DNA of 34,186 nt from Candidatus Endomicrobiellum guadaloupense (lineage in GTDB: Bacteria; Elusimicrobiota; Endomicrobiia; Endomicrobiales; Endomicrobiaceae): the NCBI GenBank assembly GCA_031278895.1, contig JAITJN010000020.1, positions 1 to 34,186 of the forward strand. The letters run 5' to 3'. Below the pieces are notes generated by a model. The model was given only the letters and a program-made list of their open reading frames with translations. It was not told where the DNA came from and ran no database searches. Positions 25,687 through 33,085 of the stretch are shown piece after piece (the stretch's first letter is position 1; every line of letters starts with the position of its first letter). The position numbers and the translations under genes are program-made.

Positions 25687-25883
25687 TCTCGTCGTTTGAC
25701 AAGAAACCCTTTTGCATTTGCTATGAGATGGATTGTCATAATAAGGAACATTTTCTTTTAGATTTTTTATAAAATGATATATTATAAAGTGGAAATGTTA
25801 TGATTGACATTATTAAATAGGACTCCACGCGCGCCTTTAGGAGGTGCGTTGGTAGTTCACATTGTGTAAATATATAGTGTATT
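25687..25883 (+). promoter_or_regulatory. Leader region with a GC-rich hairpin before the radical SAM gene
   Basis: This 197-base gap separates ispH from the next operon. TTGACA occurs at 25696-25701 and 25804-25809, neither with a convincing -10. Bases 25822-25856 form a strong stem in very AT-rich surroundings: ACT-CCA-GCGCGCCT pairs with AGGTGCGT-TGG-AGT, with one bulged C and one bulged T and a TTAGG loop. The right side of the loop and stem contains AGGAGGTG (25839-25846), a near-perfect Shine-Dalgarno sequence. It is 37 bases from the ATG at 25884 but 4-5 from a TTG opening a six-codon frame (25849-25869). There is no T tract, so it is not a standard terminator. Function unknown. Confidence 0.5.
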
Positions 25884-28349
25884 ATGAAACAGTTATCAAA
25901 AATAGATGAAATACTAACACTTGTACAAAAACCAGCAAGATACATAAATAGTGAATTAAACTCACATAAAGCAGACATGTCTGCGGACTTTTCAATAGTT
26001 TTATGTTTCCCAGATATTTATGAAGTAGGAGCATCAAACTTAGGTCTTGAAATACTCTACCACCTTGTAAATGAAAAGAAACTTGCTCGCTGTGAAAGGG
26101 TTTTTGTGCCTGATACTGACTTAGAAGATATTTTAAGAAAAGAGAATCTTAAACTATTTTCTTTGGAGTCGCACAGCGACTTAAGAAGTTTTGATATTGT
26201 TGGTATAACAATACAATGTGAATTGGTTGCAACTAATATCGTTAATGTTTTAGACTTATCTGGCATTTCAATATTTTCAAAAGACCGAAAAGAAGATGAA
26301 CCTCTTGTTATAGCAGGTGGCCATGCACTAACAAACCCAGAACCTTTTTGTGATTTTTTTGATTTATTTGTCTTAGGCGACTGGGAAGAATCATTGCAAG
26401 ATGTAATAAAAGTATGCAAAGAAGTCAAGAAGAAGAAACTTTCAAAGATAGAAACATTAAGAAACCTCTCAAAAATAGAAGGAGTTTATGTACCGTCTTT
26501 TTATGATGTGCAGTATAATGACGACAACACAGTAAAATCTGTAACGCCTATTTCTTCCGATGTTAAACCTTTGATAAAAAAGAGACTTTTAAAACTTGAA
26601 AATGCTTACTTCCCAGAGAAAAAAATAATACCTTTTGTGGAGACAGGCCACAATAGATTAAATATTGAAGTTACAAGAGGTTGTCCAGCCCAGTGCCGTT
26701 TTTGCCAGGCATCTAAATATTATCGTCCTTGGAGACAGCGTCCTCTTGAAAAATTGATAGATCTTGTAAAAAAAGGTATACAATCCACTGGTTTTGAAGA
26801 AGTGGCATTTTCTTCACTTTCTTGTAGCGATTATAGACATTTAGATAAACTTCTCATAGAAACAACAAATTTATATGGTGATCCAAAACTACGCATATCT
26901 TTGCCGTCTTTAAGATGTAACGAGCGTTCTTTGAAAGTTGTGCAGTATATAAACAGAAATAAAAGACCAACTCTTACATTTGCTCCTGAAGCAGGTTCAG
27001 ATAGATTAAGAAATGTCATAGGAAAATATATCTCTGAAAAACAAATAGTAGAAACTTTACTTACTGCAAATGCCATGGGCTGGAAAGCAATAAAACTTTA
27101 TTTTATGATAGGGTTACCTACAGAAACCGACAAAGATTTAACAGGTATAGAACATTTAGTAAAGCTTGTTAAAAAAGAGGCAAAATGGCAGACATTTACA
27201 GTAACAATTTCTCCTTTTGTTCCAAAATCTCAAACTGCATTTCAATGGGCAGTAATGGCAAGTTCAGAAGCTATAAAACAAAAAATAGATTTTCTAAATA
27301 AAATACTTCCAGCAAATGTTAAAGCTTATAATCATAGAGGCAGTGTGTTAGAAGCTTTTATAGCAAAAGGCGATAGACGTATTTCAAAAGTTATTTATAA
27401 AGCATGGCAGAAAGGTGCAAGATTTGACAGATGGGCAGACAAATTTGACAATAATATATGGGATGAAGCTCTTGCTGAAAGTAATATAGACTTAAATTTC
27501 TATGTCTATAGAGAAAGAAAATATGATGAAGTTTTCCCTTGGGATCATTTATTTTTCGGTACGTCCAAACAAGAATTATATCAAGATTATATTAAAGGCA
27601 TAAATGAAACAGCAAATACTTTAGTTGAGCAATTTGATAAATCAAACTGTTCATTGCCTGAAAATTATGTTGAACATACAATATCCGTTCTGCCACCTTT
27701 TATGCGATTACGTATTCGTTTTTCAAAAAAAGGTGTAGTAAAATTTATATCGCACTTAGAACAAATAGAAGTTTTTAGAAGAGCAGCAAGACGTTCAGGT
27801 CTTCCTATAGCATTTACAGCAGGGTTTAGCCCTCAGGTAAAATCTTCCTATGGTCCTCCTTTGTCCATAGGACAGGAAAGTATAAGCGAATATATGGAAT
27901 TATACTTTACACAAAGAATTGATATAGAGGAAGTTAAAAAAGAGTTTCAAAGAGTGCTTCCAGAAGGGTATAAAATACTTGATGCCAAAAGAGTTCCTCT
28001 AAATTTCCCAGCGATACATATTTTGTCAAATATTGCAGAATACGAAATAAAAAATATTGAAATAAGTCAGTTGGAAATTGATAAACTTTTAATGCAAGAT
28101 TCAATAATAATAGAGAAAATAAAAAATGACAAAGTTATACCAGTAGATGCTAAACCTTTAATTAGAGAATTTACTAGTAAAAATGGGGTTTTAAAACTTC
28201 ATCTCCGTTTTGGTAGAGGCAAAACTGTAAAGCCTGAGATGATTTTAAAGAAATTATTGGAAAATAAAGAAAATTATGGCACAATGTACAAAATAGAAAG
28301 AACAAATTTATATATTGAAACAAAAAAAGGCGAGTTGTTTTTGCCATAA
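25884..28349 (+). CDS. B12-binding-type radical SAM protein, TIGR03960 family, with C-terminal DUF2344
   Basis: The 821-residue protein is of a conserved but uncharacterised class commonly found beside RNase G, as here. The N-terminal part (about 35-160) looks like a degenerate cobalamin-binding Rossmann domain (CFPDIYEVGASNLGLEIL; VIAGGHALTNPEPF). The radical SAM core begins at TRGCPAQCRFC, with cluster cysteines 267, 271 and 274 in the CxxxCxxC spacing normal for this family. APEAGSDRLRNVIGK and FMIGLPTETDKDL follow. From about 605 comes the DUF2344 (TIGR03936) domain with RFSKKGVVKFISHLE and GFSPQVKSSYGPPLSIG. The ATG follows an in-frame TAG by two codons and lacks a clear Shine-Dalgarno. 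An RNA-modification role is a guess from the neighbour. Confidence 0.9.
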   Translation: MKQLSKIDEILTLVQKPARYINSELNSHKADMSADFSIVLCFPDIYEVGASNLGLEILYHLVNEKKLARCERVFVPDTDLEDILRKENLKLFSLESHSDLRSFDIVGITIQCELVATNIVNVLDLSGISIFSKDRKEDEPLVIAGGHALTNPEPFCDFFDLFVLGDWEESLQDVIKVCKEVKKKKLSKIETLRNLSKIEGVYVPSFYDVQYNDDNTVKSVTPISSDVKPLIKKRLLKLENAYFPEKKIIPFVETGHNRLNIEVTRGCPAQCRFCQASKYYRPWRQRPLEKLIDLVKKGIQSTGFEEVAFSSLSCSDYRHLDKLLIETTNLYGDPKLRISLPSLRCNERSLKVVQYINRNKRPTLTFAPEAGSDRLRNVIGKYISEKQIVETLLTANAMGWKAIKLYFMIGLPTETDKDLTGIEHLVKLVKKEAKWQTFTVTISPFVPKSQTAFQWAVMASSEAIKQKIDFLNKILPANVKAYNHRGSVLEAFIAKGDRRISKVIYKAWQKGARFDRWADKFDNNIWDEALAESNIDLNFYVYRERKYDEVFPWDHLFFGTSKQELYQDYIKGINETANTLVEQFDKSNCSLPENYVEHTISVLPPFMRLRIRFSKKGVVKFISHLEQIEVFRRAARRSGLPIAFTAGFSPQVKSSYGPPLSIGQESISEYMELYFTQRIDIEEVKKEFQRVLPEGYKILDAKRVPLNFPAIHILSNIAEYEIKNIEISQLEIDKLLMQDSIIIEKIKNDKVIPVDAKPLIREFTSKNGVLKLHLRFGRGKTVKPEMILKKLLENKENYGTMYKIERTNLYIETKKGELFLP

Positions 28350-28369
28350 AGTTTTGAAGTAGGAAAAAA

Positions 28370-29797
28370 GTGAACAAGGAAATAGTAGTAAACAGAAATC
28401 TTGAAGAAACAAAAGTTGCCGTGCTTGAAGACGGCAAGCTTTTTGATTTATTTATTGAAAGAAGAGAGTCTAAAAAAATTTTAAATAATATTTATAAAGG
28501 AAGAGTGCAGAATATAGTCCCTGCACTTGGGTCTGCTTTTATTGACATAGGTTTTGGAAAGAGTGCTTACCTTGGGATTGACGATATAATAGCTTCGCGT
28601 GAAGAAAAAAGCATAGAGAATATGATTAAAGTCGGGCAAGAAGTTATGGTACAAGTTTACAAAGAGCCTATTAACACTAAAGGCCCTAAAGTTACAATGG
28701 ATATTTCTCTTCCAGGAAGGCTTCTTGTGTACATGCCGTTTAGCAATAATATTGGCATATCAAAAAATATTGGATGTGAAAAAGAACACGACAGGTTAAA
28801 AATGATAATTTCTGTAATAAAAAAAGATATTCCTGGCGGTATAATTATAAGGACAGAGGCGGAAGATGCCGATGAGTCAGAAATAAAAAGTGAGATAAAA
28901 TATTTAACAAGGCTTTGGTCATCCATTGTTTCAAGATTTAGCGATGCTAAACCTATGAGCCTTATACATAAAGATTTAGGTGTTGTCTTCCAAACTATAA
29001 GAGATTATTTTTCAGATGATGTAAGTCTTATGCATATAGACTCTCCTAAAGAATTTAAAGATGTAACTGAATTTGTAAAAATAGTTTCTCCTGAATTTCT
29101 TGATAGAATAGTTCTCTACGATGGCAAAGTCTCTATATTTAAGACTTATGGTATTGAAGGAGAAATAAAAAGGCTTCGTTCAAATAAAGCAAGACTTGCT
29201 TCAGGAGGATATCTTATAATACAAGAAGCAGAATCTCTTTGTGCTATAGATGTAAATAGCGGGAAATTTACTGCAAAAAATTTTCAAGAAGATACAGCTA
29301 CTATTACAAATGTGGAAGCTTCAGCTGAAATAGCAAGGCAGATTAGACTTAGAAATATTGGTGGAATTATAGTTATAGATTTTATAGATATGAAGAAAGC
29401 TGATAACCGTCAGAAAATTCTAGATAGGCTTCGCGAAGCTACCAAAGGCGATAAAGCAAAAATAAAAATATGGCCTATAACAAAGCTAGGGCTTATAGAA
29501 ATGACAAGACAAAGAAAGAGAGAATCTTTGTTTTCTTTGCTTGGTGATACATGCCCTGTATGTAGAGGGTTGGGTCTTGTTTTATCAAAAGAATCTATAT
29601 TTATAAACGTTTGCGATGAAATAGAACAATTAAATTTTGACGAATATCACGGTAGAGTAAGAATAAAACTCCATCCTGATGTAATAGACTATTTTAAAGA
29701 AAGAAAGTCCAGACTTAAAGAATTATTTAATGCTGATTTTGAAATAAAAACAAGTCACAAAGTAGCCAGAGAAGAATATCAAATAGTTTTCGAATGA
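28370..29797 (+). CDS. rng: Ribonuclease G / E family endoribonuclease
   Basis: RNase G cuts AU-rich single-stranded RNA, for example during 16S rRNA 5' maturation and mRNA decay. At 475 residues it is the short, RNase G-sized form without the long RNase E tail. The S1 domain lies at about 35-125 (IYKGRVQNIVPALGSAFIDIG). The catalytic part has AIDVNSGKF (Asp294) and IDFIDMKK (Asp337, Asp340) as magnesium ligands. The zinc-link motif CPVCRGLG (Cys395, Cys398) supports dimerisation. The start is GTG at 28370 with TAGGA upstream, 20 bases after the radical SAM gene. The ribosomal protein genes rplU and rpmA, which often follow, are not present. Confidence 0.94.
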   Translation: MNKEIVVNRNLEETKVAVLEDGKLFDLFIERRESKKILNNIYKGRVQNIVPALGSAFIDIGFGKSAYLGIDDIIASREEKSIENMIKVGQEVMVQVYKEPINTKGPKVTMDISLPGRLLVYMPFSNNIGISKNIGCEKEHDRLKMIISVIKKDIPGGIIIRTEAEDADESEIKSEIKYLTRLWSSIVSRFSDAKPMSLIHKDLGVVFQTIRDYFSDDVSLMHIDSPKEFKDVTEFVKIVSPEFLDRIVLYDGKVSIFKTYGIEGEIKRLRSNKARLASGGYLIIQEAESLCAIDVNSGKFTAKNFQEDTATITNVEASAEIARQIRLRNIGGIIVIDFIDMKKADNRQKILDRLREATKGDKAKIKIWPITKLGLIEMTRQRKRESLFSLLGDTCPVCRGLGLVLSKESIFINVCDEIEQLNFDEYHGRVRIKLHPDVIDYFKERKSRLKELFNADFEIKTSHKVAREEYQIVFE

Positions 29798-29823
29798 TTA
29801 TTTAAAAAGATAATCCTATTTTT
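29796..29823 (+). terminator. Weak hairpin terminator between converging genes
   Basis: GATTAT (29796-29801) pairs with ATAATC (29810-29815), followed by CTATTTTT. It overlaps the stop codon of rng and the 3' end of the converging minus-strand gene. The 6-bp AT-rich stem is weak but well placed. Confidence 0.45.
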
Positions 29824-30674
29824 GCACCATATTCAGATGTACTATTTTTTGGTTCAGAAAGACCATTAACCTCATTTGATTCTTCAACACTCCAATATTT
29901 AAAAAAAGGTTCAATGAAAATGAAGCTAGAGTTCCCAATGCTTTTACAGATTCTTATAGAGGTTCTTGCCCCATATCCAACGTCCTGAGTGAGTGTGGCT
30001 TTTAGGGGGCTGAAATTTTCTTTAAAAGCTTTATTTATTTTTTGCATTTCTTTCGTATTGTCGGTACTTTGTGTGCTATTAAGGAGAAAGTCAAGTTCAG
30101 AGTTAAGCTCAATAATCCATGATGAAATATTTATTTTGACATCGAACCCTAAAGGGAAATATAGATAGGATGATTCTCTTTCTTGGCCTGGACTTATGCA
30201 CTCAAATAATCTATTATCCTTTAATTTTATTACAGTTTCTATTTCATTATGTAAGTTTCTGATGCCAAATCCAAGATATAAAAATTTTTCTGTTTTGCTA
30301 TCTATATCATTCATTGCAAATCCTAGCAACAATCTATTTTCAAAAAAATCATTTTTAATACACTTAGCTTGTACTGGAGTAGGAGGGTGGCTTTTATGCT
30401 TAACTGCACCATTATAAGTGCAATAACCTGCCATATAAGAAAACTCGTATATTACAAAAAAAGAATCGAGAGGACTATGCCGATATTGCAATTTTCCTAA
30501 ACAACCAGTTGTATTACCTAAAATAGTCATAATGTTTTTTTCTTCATATTTATAGTTGCTCTTTTGAGGTGCTAATTCTAATCTAAAATGATTGAATTCT
30601 TTATAGGCAAAAACATTACTAGTAACTGTTAAAGTCAAAAATAGTCCAAATATAAACTTTAGAAGATGTTTCAT
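29802..30674 (-). CDS. Probable outer-membrane beta-barrel protein of unknown function
   Basis: This 290-residue protein was not assigned to a named family. Residues 1-23 form a Sec signal peptide (Lys near the start, hydrophobic LLKFIFGLFLTLTV, cleavage likely after VFA). The mature part shows alternating strands such as FRLELAPQ, FLYLGFGIRNLH, YLYFPLGFDVKI and SFIFIEPFFKYW, and it ends in Phe (YGAKIGLSF), the usual terminal signal for outer-membrane insertion. Five cysteines are spread through the mature chain. The minus-strand ATG has AAAAGGA upstream. TTGAAT and TAACAT lie at 17-base spacing further upstream as a possible promoter. It lies 85 bases downstream of PBP1A on the same strand, so it could be in the same transcript. 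Confidence 0.68.
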   Translation of the reverse strand: MKHLLKFIFGLFLTLTVTSNVFAYKEFNHFRLELAPQKSNYKYEEKNIMTILGNTTGCLGKLQYRHSPLDSFFVIYEFSYMAGYCTYNGAVKHKSHPPTPVQAKCIKNDFFENRLLLGFAMNDIDSKTEKFLYLGFGIRNLHNEIETVIKLKDNRLFECISPGQERESSYLYFPLGFDVKINISSWIIELNSELDFLLNSTQSTDNTKEMQKINKAFKENFSPLKATLTQDVGYGARTSIRICKSIGNSSFIFIEPFFKYWSVEESNEVNGLSEPKNSTSEYGAKIGLSF

Positions 30675-30759
30675 GGTAATCCTTTTATATATTTACACTC
30701 TCTATGTTAATTCTATATGTAGTCCAATTCAATTTGTGTATGTAGTTGTGATTTTCTTG

Positions 30760-32889
30760 TTAAAACCCTTCCTCTTCAATACTTAAATCTTGCCTTTCAC
30801 TATCAGGGTTTTTTGATTGATTGTAGTATCTAGTAGGGACTGTTCCATGTTTAAATGCTTCTAAGACTGCCCCAGGTGTTTTGCTTAAAGCTAATAAACC
30901 AGTGCTAGGGTCAATTAATGCCCATTCTATGCCGTCAGGTTGTTTAAAATCTAACACAGGCTTTCCTTCAAGGGCTTTTTTCATAAAATTTGTCCATATA
31001 GGGCATGCAAGCCCTCCTCCGGTAACCCTATCTCCCAAAGATATTGAGCGATCGTCATAACCAATCCATACACCTGCAGCAAGCTGAGGGGTATATCCAA
31101 TAAACCATACATCATTTCCATCGTTTGTTGTTCCAGTCTTTCCAGCACAAGGTCTTCCAAGGTTTTTGGCATACCAACCGCTTCCTTTTTCAATAACAGC
31201 TTTAAGCATATTGGTTACAATAAAGCACACTTGCGGGGAAAGAACTTCTTCTTGTTCTGGAATGTTTTCTTCCAGTACCTTCCCATCTTTATCAATTATC
31301 TTTGTTATAACGTAAGGCGTTGTTTTAATCCCCTCACAAGCAAGAACAGCAAAAGCTGAAACCATTTGTTCAAGAATTACATCGCTTGCTCCAAGTGCAA
31401 GAGAGTACGAGTTTATAAGAGGTGTAGTTATACCAAGATTTTTTGCAGCTTCAATAACTTTTAAAGGTGTTGTTTCCATAATTAGCTCAATAGCGCAAGT
31501 ATTTATAGATAAAGCTAGAGCTGTTCTTAAAGTTACTTTACCTCTAAACTTCTTACTATAGTTTTTTGGTGCCCAAACTTTGTTTGTATCAATCAAATCG
31601 CCTTCAGAAACATTTTCAGCTATTGTTTCAAGGTATGTTATATCTCTTGAGACTAAATCCCATGATCCTTTGTTATATACAAATACCATTGGCTTGTCTT
31701 CAAGTGTAGATGCAGGCGTAAACCCTTGTTGTATTGCAGTAAGATATACAAACGGTTTAAATGCTGAACCTGCTTGCCTTTTAGCTTGCGTTGCTCTGTT
31801 AAACTGGGATTCTTTAAAGCTGCGTCCGCCAACCATCGCCCGTATAGCTCCATTTTTTGGATCTATTGCTATAACAGCGCCTTGTACTTTTACAGGTATT
31901 TGTTTTGTCTTTTCAAAGAAAGCTTCTTTTCCTTTATCAAACTCTACAAGAGCTTCCTCTAAAGTTTTTTCAGCTGCTATCTGAGCCTGCATATCTAAAG
32001 TAGTATAAATAGAAAGACCTTCTTTAAACAAAACATCTGTTCCATATTTTGGCTCAAGAATAAGTCTTAAAGCTTCTACAAAATAATGTCCTTTATCCTC
32101 TTTCAATAAAGGCGCTTTTACAGGCAAAGGCGTTGCTATAGCTTCTTTTTCTTGTTCCTTTGTTATATATCCAAGCTGTTCCATCTTTGATAAAACAAGA
32201 TTTCTTCTTGAAAGAGCAGCTTTAGCATCTTTAAATGGATTGTAATAATTGGGGGATTTTGGTATTGCCGCAAGCATGGCGCATTCAGCAAGAGTTAAAT
32301 TTTTTACATTCTTATTAAAGTATATCTCCGCGGCAGACTGTACACCATGAGCACCACTACCAAAATAAATCTGGTTTATGTAAAACTGTAAAATTTCTTT
32401 TTTTGAGTAGTTTTTTTCAAGCTGTATTGTAAGCAGAGCTTCCTTAACCTTTCTCACTATAGTCTTTTGGCGTGTTAAGAATATAGTTTTTGCAAGCTGT
32501 TGTGTAATTGTGGATCCGCCTTCTGCCACCTTCCCTTTTAATAATATTCTAAAAAAAGCACGAATTATAGCTTTTGTTGAAATTCCCCAATGTTTAAAAA
32601 AGTCATTATCTTCAATTGATATAAAGGCATTTTGTAGATTTATCGGTATATCTTTTATAGGTGTAAGAACACGCCTTTCTGTGAAAAGTTCATCTATTAA
32701 ATTGTTGTCTTTATCATAGATTTTTGTTGATAAGTTTGGAGTATAGCTGCCAAGCTGTTGTATGGAAGGTAGACTATCTATAAAATTTGAGGCTATTTTA
32801 CCGCATGCCATTATTGCAATAGCTAAAAATACTGTAATGAGAATAAATTTAGAGGTATTATCTTTTTTTATTTTAAGGTTAGGCTTCAT
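30760..32889 (-). CDS. mrcA: Penicillin-binding protein 1A (class A, bifunctional)
   Basis: PBP1A polymerises lipid II into glycan strands and cross-links them in the periplasm. Of 709 residues, 14-35 are the membrane anchor. The GT51 transglycosylase follows with EDNDFFKHWG (catalytic Glu, about 93), GGSTITQQLAKT (about 125) and RKVKEALLTIQLE. A linker leads to the transpeptidase with SAFK (Ser375 nucleophile, Lys378), SIN (461-463) and KTGT (584-587). All catalytic motifs are intact. No Shine-Dalgarno precedes the ATG, and a TATAAT (minus strand, 32904-32899) ends only ten bases before it. It is divergent from the coiled-coil gene. The tail after about 650 is short. Confidence 0.95.
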   Translation of the reverse strand: MKPNLKIKKDNTSKFILITVFLAIAIMACGKIASNFIDSLPSIQQLGSYTPNLSTKIYDKDNNLIDELFTERRVLTPIKDIPINLQNAFISIEDNDFFKHWGISTKAIIRAFFRILLKGKVAEGGSTITQQLAKTIFLTRQKTIVRKVKEALLTIQLEKNYSKKEILQFYINQIYFGSGAHGVQSAAEIYFNKNVKNLTLAECAMLAAIPKSPNYYNPFKDAKAALSRRNLVLSKMEQLGYITKEQEKEAIATPLPVKAPLLKEDKGHYFVEALRLILEPKYGTDVLFKEGLSIYTTLDMQAQIAAEKTLEEALVEFDKGKEAFFEKTKQIPVKVQGAVIAIDPKNGAIRAMVGGRSFKESQFNRATQAKRQAGSAFKPFVYLTAIQQGFTPASTLEDKPMVFVYNKGSWDLVSRDITYLETIAENVSEGDLIDTNKVWAPKNYSKKFRGKVTLRTALALSINTCAIELIMETTPLKVIEAAKNLGITTPLINSYSLALGASDVILEQMVSAFAVLACEGIKTTPYVITKIIDKDGKVLEENIPEQEEVLSPQVCFIVTNMLKAVIEKGSGWYAKNLGRPCAGKTGTTNDGNDVWFIGYTPQLAAGVWIGYDDRSISLGDRVTGGGLACPIWTNFMKKALEGKPVLDFKQPDGIEWALIDPSTGLLALSKTPGAVLEAFKHGTVPTRYYNQSKNPDSERQDLSIEEEGF

Positions 32890-32898
32890 AGCGAAGAG

Positions 32899-32904
32899 AT
32901 TATA
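32899..32904 (-). promoter_or_regulatory. Putative -10 element for PBP1A, giving an almost leaderless mRNA
   Basis: On the minus strand TATAAT occupies 32904-32899. A start about seven bases downstream would fall near 32892, only about three bases before the ATG at 32889. No consensus -35 is seen 16-18 bases upstream, so the call is tentative. Confidence 0.35.
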
Positions 32905-32997
32905 TAAAATTACGTAACTTCCTTCTACGTTTTATCTGGACTAGTACCTTTTATTTAACAAATCGATTCTTGCTAATTCACAAATATTCCAAATACT

Positions 32998-33035
32998 ATT
33001 CACATAAAAATTTTAATTTTAGTCATTATGTGAAT
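32998..33035. repeat. 10-bp inverted repeat in the divergent promoter region
   Basis: ATTCACATAA (32998-33007) and TTATGTGAAT (33026-33035) are perfect inverted copies separated by 18 AT-rich bases. A partial extra copy (ATTCACAAAT) begins near 32977. The position between PBP1A and the secreted coiled-coil gene, about 50 bases before the ATG at 33086, suits an operator or an mRNA hairpin. No T tract marks it as a terminator. The remainder of 32890-33085 holds no gene. Confidence 0.55.
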
Positions 33036-33085
33036 TTTAATAGGTTAAAATTATATCAAGGAAATAAAAGAATACTGGAGGGTAT

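Noticed and set aside
25696-25724. TTGACA with TGCTAT 17 bases downstream, a possible promoter after ispH
   Set aside because: The -10 is poor and no transcript unit obviously begins there. The other TTGACA (25804-25809) lacks any -10 at usual spacing.
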